64,000 bases of DNA, taken from the NCBI GenBank assembly GCA_017592665.1, contig JAGFNW010000011.1:1-64000 (forward strand), in the 5' to 3' direction. The DNA comes from Streptosporangiaceae bacterium NEAU-GS5 (GTDB lineage Bacteria; Actinomycetota; Actinomycetes; Streptosporangiales; Streptosporangiaceae). Both the position numbers and the translations under genes were made by a program. Below the pieces are notes generated by a model. That model made no database searches. It had not been told where the DNA came from and saw only the letters and a list, made by a program, of their open reading frames with translations. Positions 53,768-63,133 of this stretch are shown one piece after another. The first letter of the stretch is position 1. Every line of letters begins with the position of its first letter.

Positions 53768-56308
53768 TCAGAGCTTCAGCCAGAGGGCGGGCACGTTCGG
53801 GGGCTCCCAGCCGGCCAGGGCCGTGTGGGCCTGGCGGCACTGGTAGTTGGACCCGCCGTAGGAGACGCGGGCCCCGATGGCGTAGGCCGTACCGGCCGCC
53901 CAGGCGGGATAGGTCCCAGTGGGAGTCGCTGTCGGGGTCGGCGTGGGGGTGGGGGTCGGCGTCGGGGTTGGGGTGGGCGTGGGGGTCGGCGTGGGCGTTG
54001 GGGTGGGGGTGGGGGGTGGGGTCGAGCCGGCGCAGGGGCCTTGGTCGAGCCAGACCTGTGCGGCGCCGGGGGTCTCGCCCTGGGTCCACCACTGGGCCTT
54101 CCAGGTGTGGCCGTTGTAGGAGGCGAGCATGCCGCCCGTGTAGACCTGCGCCGCCAGCCAGGCGGGCGCCGTACAGGCTCCTGTGGGAGACGCCGACGGG
54201 CTCGCGGTCGGGCTGGCCGAAGGGGTGCCGCCGACCGAGCCCCGGGCGTAGTCCTGCGGGATCCCGTACGTGGACCCGCCGAAGGCGACGGTCCAGTTGG
54301 ACGGGGTGGAGACCGGCAGGTAGTAGACGAACGCGACGTCGACCGACGCCCCCGGGGCGAGCGTCTGCCACGAGGGCAGCTTGAGCGACACCCGGTTGTA
54401 GTCGCCGGTCAGCCCGCCGACGTTGGTGGCCGCCGTGTGGTCCTTGCGGATCACGGCCGAGCCGAAGCCCGACTGGTCGGCCGCGTTGCCGGGGGCCGCG
54501 TTCGCGTAGTCGAACTGGAACTCCGTCCCGCCGGGCAGGGTCACGGTCGAGTTGTTCGTGATGTGGATTTTCGGGTTGATCGGATAGTTGTTGTCCCCGA
54601 GCGCGAAGTCGCGGAACTCGATCGAGATCGGCAGGGTCTGCGCGGGGATCGTAGTGGTCGCCCGGGTGTTCGTGTACGGCGCGGCGGTCTTGAACTTGTC
54701 GTACATGAGCGACGTCAGCGTCGACCCGACTTCGTACTGCCCCGTGGCGGCATTGAGGCCGTAGTCGCCGGCGAGCTCCCAGATCATGGTCCCGCCGAGG
54801 CCCTTGCCGATCACGTAGTCGGCCTTGGCGCCGATCGAGGTCTCGTCCTCGGTCGACAGGAAGACCTTCTTGGTGGCGTTCCAGAGCCAGGGGGCGGTCA
54901 GCGTCGCGTTGTAGTTGCGGGTGTAGGCGCCGTCGAGGGTGGCCGAGGCCAGGCCGTACGCGCCGAGGTAGTCGCCCTTGATGCCGTGCTCGAGGTTCTT
55001 GGCGTGCCACATCGGGTTGGAGCCGCCCGGGGCCTCCCTGCCCGCCGTGTCGTTGTCGTGCCAGAGGTTGTCGATGCCGACCGCGCCGTCGCCGCACGTG
55101 GTCAGGCCCGATCCGGCCGGGCAGGTGCTGGTGGTCGCGGTGCCCCACAGCCCATTGGTCCCGCCGGTGACGTTCTTCCAGCCGCGGGTGTAGTACGGCA
55201 GGCCGATGTTGATCCGGCCGGGCGGCAGGGCGCCGCGGAAGTAGTGGTACGCCCAGTCGGTGTTGAGGTAGCCGATGCCGCCGTACTGCGCCGTCGTGTA
55301 GACGCCCCACCGGGTGAGCTCGGCGTCCCTGCCGTCGTCGTACAGCGCGGCGTTGGGTCCGACGAACTCGTTCCAGGCGCCGTGGAGGTCGTACGACATG
55401 ATGTTGACGTAGTCGAGGTACTGCGTGACCTGGAACGTCTCCATCCCGCGCAGCAGATAGGCGGAGGAGGGGGCGGCGACCGACAGCAGGTAGTACTTGC
55501 CGTCGGCGGCCGAGGCGGCGTCGAGCCTCTCGCGCAGCGTCTTCATCAGGGCCACGTAGCCCTTCATCAGCGAGGCCCGCTTGGCGTTGGCGATCGTCCA
55601 GTCGAAGGGGTTGCCGGCGTTGTTCATCGACGTCGGATATTCGTAGTCGATGTCGACGCCGTTGAACCCGTACGTCCGCAGGAACGCAACGGCCGAGTCG
55701 GCGAAGGTGTTGATCCCGGGCTGGTTGACCGATCCGTCGGCGTTCACGGTCATCGCGTAGAAGCCGCCCGAGGCCTGCCGGTTGCCGGCGTCGTCGAAGT
55801 AGCCGCCGCTCTCGGCCCAGCCGCCGACGCTGATCAGCGTCTTGGTGTTCGGATACAGCCTCTTGTACTTGTTGAGCAGGTTGAAGTGGCCCTTGTAGGT
55901 GTAGGCGGGGTCAGGCGGCTGGTCGGCCCACGTCTCGCCGATCGCTGGGTTGGTCGGCGTGTTCGACCCGACCGAGATCTTGTTGTCCGGCCCGACGTGC
56001 GCGAACGCGTAGTTGATGTGAGTGACCTTGCCCCACGGGATGTCGCTGGGCAGGTAGCGCGTCTGGCCGTTGAGGCCGTCCCGCCAGCCGGTGAAGTAGC
56101 CGATGATGCGGCGGGGATGGTCGGCGCCGTTCTTCTCCCGGCCGCTCTCGTCGTAGACGAGGCAGTAGGGGACGTCGACGCCGGGCGTCTTGTAGAGCCC
56201 GTCGGGGCGGCAGGCCGCGTTGTCGACGGCCGCCCTGGCCGTACCGGCCAACATGCTCGCGATCCCGAGTAGGAGCGCGATCGACGCTCCGGCCGCGCGC
56301 GTGCGCAC
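53768..56308 (-). CDS. Secreted GH18 chitinase with carbohydrate-binding modules
   Basis: An 846-residue exoenzyme that hydrolyses chitin. Signal peptide to about residue 27; GH18 domain about 65-530 with SVGG and the catalytic block GVDIDYEYP (Glu223 acid, Asp221 helper; the first Asp of DxxDxDxE is Asn here); a CBM2-like beta-sandwich about 555-680 (IEFRDFALGDNNYPINPKI); a CBM5/12 (APAWLAAQVYTGGMLASYNGHTWKAQWW); a Pro-Thr repeat linker; and a second CBM5/12-like module at the C-terminus. Start GTG with GGAGGTG upstream. A sigma-70-type promoter with overlapping operator-like sequence lies upstream. The MFS gene is divergent. Confidence 0.93.
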   Translation of the reverse strand: MRTRAAGASIALLLGIASMLAGTARAAVDNAACRPDGLYKTPGVDVPYCLVYDESGREKNGADHPRRIIGYFTGWRDGLNGQTRYLPSDIPWGKVTHINYAFAHVGPDNKISVGSNTPTNPAIGETWADQPPDPAYTYKGHFNLLNKYKRLYPNTKTLISVGGWAESGGYFDDAGNRQASGGFYAMTVNADGSVNQPGINTFADSAVAFLRTYGFNGVDIDYEYPTSMNNAGNPFDWTIANAKRASLMKGYVALMKTLRERLDAASAADGKYYLLSVAAPSSAYLLRGMETFQVTQYLDYVNIMSYDLHGAWNEFVGPNAALYDDGRDAELTRWGVYTTAQYGGIGYLNTDWAYHYFRGALPPGRINIGLPYYTRGWKNVTGGTNGLWGTATTSTCPAGSGLTTCGDGAVGIDNLWHDNDTAGREAPGGSNPMWHAKNLEHGIKGDYLGAYGLASATLDGAYTRNYNATLTAPWLWNATKKVFLSTEDETSIGAKADYVIGKGLGGTMIWELAGDYGLNAATGQYEVGSTLTSLMYDKFKTAAPYTNTRATTTIPAQTLPISIEFRDFALGDNNYPINPKIHITNNSTVTLPGGTEFQFDYANAAPGNAADQSGFGSAVIRKDHTAATNVGGLTGDYNRVSLKLPSWQTLAPGASVDVAFVYYLPVSTPSNWTVAFGGSTYGIPQDYARGSVGGTPSASPTASPSASPTGACTAPAWLAAQVYTGGMLASYNGHTWKAQWWTQGETPGAAQVWLDQGPCAGSTPPPTPTPTPTPTPTPTPTPTPTPTPTPTPTATPTGTYPAWAAGTAYAIGARVSYGGSNYQCRQAHTALAGWEPPNVPALWLKL
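53932..54021. repeat. Pro-Thr linker repeat in chitinase
   Basis: Tandem 6-bp units (GGGGTC/GGCGTG type on the plus strand) encode about 15 Pro-Thr pairs between the two C-terminal CBMs. It is in frame and a normal flexible linker, though such DNA often varies in length between strains. Confidence 0.85.
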
Positions 56309-56356
56309 AGGAACACCTCCGAAATGCCTTGCTGTCGCGTGCCTCCCGATGATCGG

Positions 56357-56385
56357 AACGTAATTCTGCTGACCTGGACCGTCAA
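56357..56385 (-). promoter_or_regulatory. Chitinase promoter with overlapping operator-like repeat
   Basis: On the minus strand, TTGACG (56385-56380) and TACGTT (56362-56357) are separated by 17 bp, a good match to the main sigma factor. The spacer begins with GTCCAGGTCAG, giving CGGTCCAGGTCA, which resembles the repeated operator of streptomycete chitinase genes (TGGTCCAGACCT type) and part of the DasR dre site. Control by chitin oligomers or GlcNAc is therefore plausible. Confidence 0.5.
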
Positions 56386-56490
56386 TGGACTCTTTTAAGA
56401 AACTTTCCTTTTAATTCAATGGTTCACCGCCTCTTGAACCTCTCTTAAGGTGACCTTCCGCTTGCTTGGGCCAACCGCTACGATCCGCGC

Positions 56491-57750
56491 ATGACGACGA
56501 CGCACCAGCCCACAGCGCTCGCGGAGCCGGTCAACCGCGTCGGGCCGCGCTGGATCGCGTTCATCTCGCTGGCCAACCTCGGCTTGTGGATGGGCTATTT
56601 CGGACCGCTCCAAGTGCTGCTCCCCGACCAGATCGCCGACATCGCGCCGGGCGGCAAGGAGGCGGCGCTCGCGTGGGTCACCGGTGTGGGCGCGGCCGCC
56701 GCGATGATCTTCAACCCGATCGCGGGAGCCCTGTCGGACCGTACGGTCTCCCGGCGCGGCCGCCGCCACCCGTGGACGCTGATCGGCGCGCTGGCGGGCG
56801 GCGGCGCACTGATCTTCCTGGCCTTCCAGGGCAACGTGGTCGCGGTCGCGATCGGCTGGTGTCTCGTCCAGGCCGGGCTCAACGCCATGCAGGCCTCGCT
56901 CAGCGCGGGGGTGCCCGACCACGTTCCCGTACGCCAGAGGGGCGAGGTGTCCGGCCTGATCGGCATCCCGCAGTCGCTCGGGATCGTGCTCGGAGTAGTC
57001 CTGGTGACCATGGTCGCCACGACCACCAAGTCCGGATATTTGCTGATCGGCGCGTTAGTTCCGCTCTGCGCGCTGCCGTTCGTGCTGACCACGCCCGACC
57101 CGCCGCTGCCGGTCGAGCATCGGCCGTCCCTGGCCGGATTCTGGCGCCGCTTCTGGATCAGCCCGCGTCGTCACCCCGACTTCGCCTGGGCCTGGCTCAC
57201 CCGCTTCCTCATGCAGCTCGGCAACGCCATCGCCGTGCTCTACCTGCTCTACTTCCTGACCGACGCGGTCGGCTACGAGCGCCTGTTCCCCGGCAAGAAG
57301 GCCTCCGACGGCCTGCTCATCCTGATCATCATCTACACCGTCGCCGTCATCCTCACCACCGTCCTGGCGGGCGTGATCTCCGACCGCCTCAACCGCCGCA
57401 AAGCCCTCGTGACCGTCTCCGGGATCATCAGCGCCGTGCCCGCCGCGATGCTGGCCTTCTGGCCCACCTGGCCGGTGGTCCAGGTCGGCGCGATCATCAT
57501 GGGCGTCGGCTACGGCATCTATCTCTCGGTCGACAACGCCCTGGTCACCCAGGTCCTCCCGGCCGCCGTCGGCCGTGCCAAGGACCTCGGCGTGATCAAT
57601 ATCGCCAACTCCGGCCCCCAGGTCCTCGGCCCCGTGATCGCCGGCCCCATCGTCGCCGGCCTCGGTGGCTACCCGGTCCTCTACGTCGTCGCCGGAGCCC
57701 TGTCCATCCTGGGCGCCGTCCTCGTCTGGCGCATCCGCACCGTGCCTTGA
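56491..57750 (+). CDS. MFS transporter, sugar (GPH-like) type
   Basis: A 419-residue transporter with 12 predicted helices. The loop GALSDRTVSRRGRRHPW is motif A with the R-GRR-P ending seen in sugar/cation symporters; the second half has the matching GVISDRLNRRKALV. It is divergent from the chitinase, so uptake of a sugar is possible, though chito-oligomers usually enter by ABC systems. Confidence 0.83.
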   Translation: MTTTHQPTALAEPVNRVGPRWIAFISLANLGLWMGYFGPLQVLLPDQIADIAPGGKEAALAWVTGVGAAAAMIFNPIAGALSDRTVSRRGRRHPWTLIGALAGGGALIFLAFQGNVVAVAIGWCLVQAGLNAMQASLSAGVPDHVPVRQRGEVSGLIGIPQSLGIVLGVVLVTMVATTTKSGYLLIGALVPLCALPFVLTTPDPPLPVEHRPSLAGFWRRFWISPRRHPDFAWAWLTRFLMQLGNAIAVLYLLYFLTDAVGYERLFPGKKASDGLLILIIIYTVAVILTTVLAGVISDRLNRRKALVTVSGIISAVPAAMLAFWPTWPVVQVGAIIMGVGYGIYLSVDNALVTQVLPAAVGRAKDLGVINIANSGPQVLGPVIAGPIVAGLGGYPVLYVVAGALSILGAVLVWRIRTVP

Positions 57751-57833
57751 CCCACTCGTGAACCCACCGTGATAGCATCCCTACCGGGGGTTACGGGAGC
57801 TGGGAGTATGGGTCCATGGGTATGGTTACCTGT

Positions 57834-58076
57834 ATGAAGACCACCGTGGAAATCAGCGATGCCCTGCTGGAGGAGGCCAAGCTGGTAGCCCGCCGGGAGG
57901 GGACCACGCTGCGGTCCCTCATCGAAGAGGGGCTCCGGGCCGTCCTCGCGCGGCGCGAGACGACGGTGGACTACGTCCTCGAGGACGCGGCCGTCGGCGG
58001 GCGTGGCCTGCAGTTCGAGCTGCAGGGCGCGTCCTGGGAGGAGATCCGCGCCATGGCCTACGGCGACCGGCTGTGA
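57834..58076 (+). CDS. vapB: VapB-type antitoxin
   Basis: An 80-residue antitoxin: an N-terminal ribbon-helix-helix (MKTTVEISDALLEEAKLVARREGTTLRSLIEEGLRAVL) and a C-terminal toxin-binding tail ending ASWEEIRAMAYGDRL. The ATG at 57834 is chosen because the RHH fold starts there. A possible promoter is TTGACC (57747-57752), overlapping the previous stop, with TAGCAT at 57773; the 20-bp spacing is long. Short ATGGGT repeats upstream could be the self-operator. GTGA overlap with vapC. Confidence 0.88.
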   Translation: MKTTVEISDALLEEAKLVARREGTTLRSLIEEGLRAVLARRETTVDYVLEDAAVGGRGLQFELQGASWEEIRAMAYGDRL

Positions 58077-58507
58077 TCGCGGTCGACACCAACGTCCTGG
58101 TGTATGCCCATCGCCGCGACAGCGAGTTTCATGCGCCCGCGGCCCGCCGCATCCGCGAGTTGGCCGAGGGCGCCGTCCCCTGGGCCATCCCGTGGCCGTG
58201 CCTGCACGAGTTCTTCTCCGTCGTCACCCACCCGCGGATCTACGCTCCTCCCAGCACCGCCGATCAGGCCATCCGCCAGATCGACGCGTGGCTCACCTCC
58301 TCCTCGCTCGTGATGATCGGGGAGAACCTCGCCTACTGGCCCAGCGCGAAGGCCATCCTGACCGACGGCAAGGTGACCGGCCCCCTGGTCCACGACGCCA
58401 AAATCGCCGCCCTCTGCGCCGCCAACGGCATCCGCGAACTCTTGACCGTCGACCGCGACTTCAGCCGCTTCCCCACCCTGAAAACCACCAACCCCCTCCA
58501 CCCCTAA
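58073..58507 (+). CDS. vapC: VapC-type PIN-domain ribonuclease toxin
   Basis: A 144-residue PIN nuclease. Acidic active-site residues are intact: Asp in IAVDTNVLVYA, Glu in CLHEFFSV, Asp in LVHDAKIAALC and Asp in LTVDRDFSRF. It cleaves tRNA or rRNA in the family, and is held inactive by VapB from the overlapping gene. GTG start within the 4-bp overlap, so translation is coupled. Confidence 0.92.
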   Translation: MIAVDTNVLVYAHRRDSEFHAPAARRIRELAEGAVPWAIPWPCLHEFFSVVTHPRIYAPPSTADQAIRQIDAWLTSSSLVMIGENLAYWPSAKAILTDGKVTGPLVHDAKIAALCAANGIRELLTVDRDFSRFPTLKTTNPLHP

Positions 58508-59501
<994 letters not shown>

Positions 59502-59987
59502 TTAGTTGAAGCAGTCCTGATCCTTGAGTTCGATGTAGTAGTCGACGACCTTGCTGTGCTTGATCTCGAAGGCGTAGTAGGCCTTCTTGTTGCCGGGGAC
59601 GGTGGTCATGTAGTAGCCGTGGAAGGCCTTCCACAGGTGTCGATAGGCCGCCTTCACTTGCTTGCCGGTAGAGCCGATCTTGATGCCTTCGGGCGTCTTC
59701 ATGCCTTTCGCGGCGAAGATGGCCGCCAGGCCCACCTTGGGGGAGATATAGAAGCCGACCTCGTTCTTAGGAGTCGGGAACTTCTTCAGGTCCCATCCGG
59801 AGCAGCCGTCCTTGAGCTTCTTGACGACGTCCCCCGTCGCCTTGGCCTGCTTGGCGGTCATGCCGAGCCTGACGGCACCGTAACCGTAGGGACCAAGCGT
59901 CGGCTTCGCCTGGGCGTTGGCCGCGGTGGTCCCGCAGACCAGCAGTGCGCCGGTGAGGAGCGAAGCCCCAATCATCTTGTTCATCAT
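59502..59987 (-). CDS. Small secreted protein of unknown function
   Basis: A 161-residue protein. Signal peptide MMNKMIGASLLTGALLVCGTTAANA with a cleavage site after ANA; mature chain of about 135 residues with two cysteines (DGCSGW and the C-terminal DQDCFN) likely joined, and the motif LGPYGYGAVRLGMTAKQAKATGDV, resembling the LGMSxxEA start of small secreted domains in actinomycetes. GIKIGSTGKQVKAAY repeats the same theme, suggesting two half-domains. It stands alone. Confidence 0.75.
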   Translation of the reverse strand: MMNKMIGASLLTGALLVCGTTAANAQAKPTLGPYGYGAVRLGMTAKQAKATGDVVKKLKDGCSGWDLKKFPTPKNEVGFYISPKVGLAAIFAAKGMKTPEGIKIGSTGKQVKAAYRHLWKAFHGYYMTTVPGNKKAYYAFEIKHSKVVDYYIELKDQDCFN

Positions 59988-60451
59988 GGTCTCTTCGACT
60001 CCAGGACACCCGAAAAGGTTCGATCTTGATCATGGAGTTCTGGTCCGGGAGGTTGGCGGCGATCTCCCGCGTCCTGTGAGCGGCCGGTCCTGTCGGCCCG
60101 TCTGGGCGGCCAGGGCTGATCCCCGGACCGCCACGATCACGCCGGACGGAGCATCCAGCACCCGCACTGCCTGCCGGGCCTGTGCCGCGCTCGCTCGCCG
60201 GTGGGCCTGTGCCGCGGCTACTTTGCCGCCGCATGCTCGCCGCAGCGACGACGTCCCATCAGCGGCGGATGGCCGAGGCCGGGCCGGGCGCCCCCGTGGG
60301 GGCGGGTTGTGCCCGGTGGTGGCCCGTGCGTGGTGGTGCGGGGCGCGGTGAGGTGGGGGTGGCCGGGCGGCGGGCTCTCGGGGGCGCTGGGTGGGCGGTG
60401 GGTGGGCGGTGGGGGCTGGGGTGAGGCTGGGGGTGGGTCAGGTGGGGTGGG
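59988..60451. other. Intergenic region with G-rich tract
   Basis: No gene was found in this 464-bp gap. The part from about 60345 to 60470 is a dense run of GGG/GGGG blocks on the plus strand (GGGTGGGCGGTGGGTGGGCG type), which continues to the cupin stop codon. On the cupin transcript it is C-rich; on the other strand it could fold as G-quadruplexes. Confidence 0.6.
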
Positions 60452-61087
60452 TCAGGTGGGGTAGGTCTGGAGGTGGCCGCACATGCCGAGGCGGGGTTCG
60501 GGGGTGCGGAGGGTGACGGCCGCGTCGTGGAGGTGGGCGAGGTCGCCCTTGCGCAGGGCGGTCAGCTGGACGCCGGTCGCCTCGGCGGCGGCCAGGGCGC
60601 CGTCGCGCCAGCGGCGCTCGAAGTCGTCGAGCCGGTCGGCCTTGAGGCGTACGGCCTGCTCGGCGAAGCTGGCGAAGTCCTGGTGGAAGCCCTCGATGGC
60701 GAGGTCGCGGCGGGCGCGGGCCTGCTCGGGGGTGGCCGCGGCGGCGGCCTCGGCGTAGGCGGCGGGGTCGGCGAGCACGGCCGGCGGGAAGGTGAAGACG
60801 GCGTCTCCGGCCTCCGGGAGGCCGCTGTTCTGCATGAGCACCACGATCCGCAGGTCGCCGCCGTTGATCAGGCGGTGCACCGTGCCGGGGGAGAACCAGA
60901 CGACGTGGCCCGGCTCCAGCGGGGTCTCGGCGTCGCCGTTGAAGGTGCGGGTCATCACGCTCCCGCTGCCTTCCAGCACCACGTACGCCTCGGAGCACAG
61001 CAGATGCATGTGCGGGGAGCCGCCGCAGCGCCCGTCGGCCGTGGCCCAGTCGTATACCCGCAGGTCAGATACGCCTACTCCGAACAC
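60452..61087 (-). CDS. Cupin-domain protein
   Basis: A 211-residue protein. The N-terminal cupin barrel (about 15-105) shows GGSPHMHLLCSEAYVVLEGSG (metal ligands of motif 1) and PLEPGHVVWFSPGTVHRLIN (motif 2 His); the C-terminal half is helical and charged. It follows the PmoA-like gene in a carbohydrate cluster and may be a sugar isomerase/epimerase-like enzyme or a sensor. The start is taken as the GTG at 61087 in the last copy of a 17-bp repeat; CGGAG from the preceding copy lies 7 nt upstream. Confidence 0.8.
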   Translation of the reverse strand: MFGVGVSDLRVYDWATADGRCGGSPHMHLLCSEAYVVLEGSGSVMTRTFNGDAETPLEPGHVVWFSPGTVHRLINGGDLRIVVLMQNSGLPEAGDAVFTFPPAVLADPAAYAEAAAAATPEQARARRDLAIEGFHQDFASFAEQAVRLKADRLDDFERRWRDGALAAAEATGVQLTALRKGDLAHLHDAAVTLRTPEPRLGMCGHLQTYPT

Positions 61088-61160
61088 GTCGCTACTCCGA
61101 ACACGTCGCTACTCCGAACACGTCGCTACTCCGAACACGTCGCTACTCCGAACACGTCGC
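61076..61160 (-). repeat. Five 17-bp direct repeats carrying ribosome site, start and stop
   Basis: Five exact head-to-tail copies of GTGTTCGGAGTAGCGAC (minus strand), plus a degraded sixth, fill the gap between the PmoA-like and cupin genes. Each copy supplies a GTG and a CGGAG placed 7 nt before the GTG of the next copy. Translation begun at an upstream GTG reads MFGVATCSE and stops at TAG after nine codons, while the last GTG enters the cupin frame. The period is not a multiple of three, so the starts lie in rotating frames. Confidence 0.85.
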
Positions 61161-61172
61161 TACTCCAAACGC

Positions 61173-62000
61173 TCAGGACTCCGAGCTCTTCAGGTGCTCC
61201 TCGATCCGGTCGCGGTCCCAGGCGCCGTCGGCGACGGTCACCCGGTAGGACAGCCGGAGCGTCTCGCCGGGCGGCAGCACGACCTCCCGGTCGAACGCGA
61301 TCGACGGGTTGACCGCGGCGAACGGCGTGGTCCGCACGAACCACGTCGTCGGCTGGTCGCTCTCGAACAGCAGCGTCGACGCCCGGTCGACCTCGTCGTG
61401 CCGCCCCACGTAGGCCAGCCAGCGGGACTCGCGGCCCATCATCTCGGGCCCGTCGCCCTTCTCGGCGATGATCTGGCCATGCTCGAACGACCGTGGGCCG
61501 CGCCAGAACAGGCCGCAATAGCCGGCCATCGGCCGCCCGTTCGTCGTCGGGCTGCCGAACACCAGATCCTGCCCCCGCACGTTGGTGATCGCGGTGGCGA
61601 GCCGGAGCGTCCAGCTGTCGGCGCCGGGCGCCACCTCGAACGTACGGGTCTCGTCGACCCAGTGCTCCCCGGCCTGGGTGTGCCAGGTCAGCTCCTCCAC
61701 GCCCGGCTCGGTGAAGCCCTCGTGCCGCATGGTGCCGTTGTTGGGCAGATCCACATACGTCCCGGCCTCCCGGACGTAGCTGCCGCCGCCCCAGAAGTTC
61801 TGCCCGGACAGGTGCGAGATGGTCATCGCCAGGCCTTTGTGCCAGCGGTGGTCGTGCGGCCGGAACGCGGTCACCACGTCGCCGGCGTAGCTGCGCATCG
61901 GATGGAAGTAGGGCTTGGGGGACTCGAAGACCGGGGTTTCCGGCACGTACGCGTAGCGGAGGATCTCCACCCCGCGCTCGGTCACGATCAGCTCTTCCAT
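61173..62000 (-). CDS. PmoA-like (DUF6807) family protein
   Basis: A 275-residue beta-sandwich protein of the PmoA-like/DUF6807 family, recognised from YFHPMRSYAGDVVTAFRPHDHRWHKGLAM and QNFWGGGSYV. The His-rich HDHRWH block is the family hallmark. Members sit in sugar-catabolic clusters next to Gfo/Idh/MocA dehydrogenases, as here, but no biochemical role is firmly established. It overlaps the dehydrogenase gene by 13 bp. Confidence 0.87.
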   Translation of the reverse strand: MEELIVTERGVEILRYAYVPETPVFESPKPYFHPMRSYAGDVVTAFRPHDHRWHKGLAMTISHLSGQNFWGGGSYVREAGTYVDLPNNGTMRHEGFTEPGVEELTWHTQAGEHWVDETRTFEVAPGADSWTLRLATAITNVRGQDLVFGSPTTNGRPMAGYCGLFWRGPRSFEHGQIIAEKGDGPEMMGRESRWLAYVGRHDEVDRASTLLFESDQPTTWFVRTTPFAAVNPSIAFDREVVLPPGETLRLSYRVTVADGAWDRDRIEEHLKSSES

Positions 62001-63004
62001 GGGGCTCCGTCGAGTCGGCGGTAATACGGGTGGCCGGAGGTGAGCTCGGCCCGCATCACCGGCCGCCCGGTGAACGCGGACGCGTAGATGCCGGTGATCA
62101 GTTCCAGCGCGGGCCGGCCGCTCATCCCCGGGTTCTCCCCTTTCTCGTACGCGTCGAGCAACGCGCCGAGCTGGGCCTCATGCGAGCTTGGCACGTCGTC
62201 GGGCGGATTCCAAAGGGGAGACGACGACGTCCAGTCGGCGTTGCGATAGCCGTACAGATGACGCAGTTCGACTGTGGCGTCGGTGAGGTCGAAGCGCAGG
62301 TAGCTCTCCTCACGCGGGGAGAGCAGGCTGTTGACGATGGTGGCCATCGCGCCGCCGGCGAAGCGTACGACGGCCATCGACACGTCTTCGGTCTCGATGT
62401 CGCGGTCGAGCCGCCCGGCCATGGCCCGGATCTCGGTCCACTCGCCGAGCACGGACAGCAGCAGATCCATCTGGTGGATGCCGTGGCCCATCGTGGGGCC
62501 GCCGCCCTCGGTGGTCCAGGAGCCGCGCCACGGCACGTCGAAATACTCCTGCGGGCGATACCAGGCGGTCACGCACATCGCGACCAGCGGCCGCCCGAGC
62601 GTGCCATCAGCGACGAGCGAGCGCAGGTGCCGGGCGCCGGAGCCGTAGCGGTGCTGGGAGACGACGGCCAGCTCCGGCCGGTCGACGGCGTCGTATTCGG
62701 CCAGTGTGAGCGTGGCGGGCTTCTCGCACCAGACCCACGCCCCGGCGGCCAGGCATTCGGCGATCTGCGGGCCGTGCGCATGCGGCGGGGTGCAGATGTG
62801 CACCAGGTCGGGGCGCTCGACGGCGAGCAGATCGGTCAAGGAGGTGTACGCCGCGGGGATGTCGTGGGTGGCGCAGAACGCCTTGACCCGGCTCTCGTCC
62901 ACGTCGGCGGCGGCGACGAGGCGAGCCCTTCCGGAGTGGGCGCGGATCGCGGGCACGTGGCAGATTCCTGCGATGCCCCCGGTGCCGACGATCGCGACGC
63001 GCAT
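61988..63004 (-). CDS. Gfo/Idh/MocA family oxidoreductase
   Basis: A 338-residue sugar dehydrogenase-like enzyme. Rossmann loop AIVGTGGIAGICHVPAI at residues 4-20, EKP motif in WVWCEKPATLT, and the substrate-domain block GGGPTMGHGIHQMDLLLSVLG with the catalytic His. With PmoA-like, cupin and GH30 genes it forms a plant-polysaccharide-derived sugar pathway. ATG at 63004 with GAAGGAG upstream. Confidence 0.9.
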   Translation of the reverse strand: MRVAIVGTGGIAGICHVPAIRAHSGRARLVAAADVDESRVKAFCATHDIPAAYTSLTDLLAVERPDLVHICTPPHAHGPQIAECLAAGAWVWCEKPATLTLAEYDAVDRPELAVVSQHRYGSGARHLRSLVADGTLGRPLVAMCVTAWYRPQEYFDVPWRGSWTTEGGGPTMGHGIHQMDLLLSVLGEWTEIRAMAGRLDRDIETEDVSMAVVRFAGGAMATIVNSLLSPREESYLRFDLTDATVELRHLYGYRNADWTSSSPLWNPPDDVPSSHEAQLGALLDAYEKGENPGMSGRPALELITGIYASAFTGRPVMRAELTSGHPYYRRLDGAPWKS

Positions 63005-63035
63005 CACAAAAACAGCTCCTTCCTGGTCAGCATAA

Positions 63036-63090
63036 GGGGAAGGGCCCGCGGTGGCCACGCTCCCAGGGTCACCACCGCGAACCCTTCCCC
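63036..63090. terminator. Hairpin between GH30 and dehydrogenase genes
   Basis: GGGGAAGGG-CC-CGCGGTGG (63036-63054) pairs with CCACCGCG-AA-CCCTTCCCC (63072-63090), 17 bp interrupted by one 2x2 internal mismatch, with a 17-nt loop. It lies 44 bp after the GH30 stop and 32 bp before the dehydrogenase start, so it should end the GH30 transcript or attenuate read-through. Confidence 0.7.
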
Positions 63091-63133
63091 AGCCTCGGTC
63101 AGGGACTCTCGCGAGATCCCAACCCCTCGTCGG

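Noticed and set aside
61076-61160. CRISPR array
   Set aside because: The 17-bp units are directly adjacent with no spacers and no cas genes are in the window.
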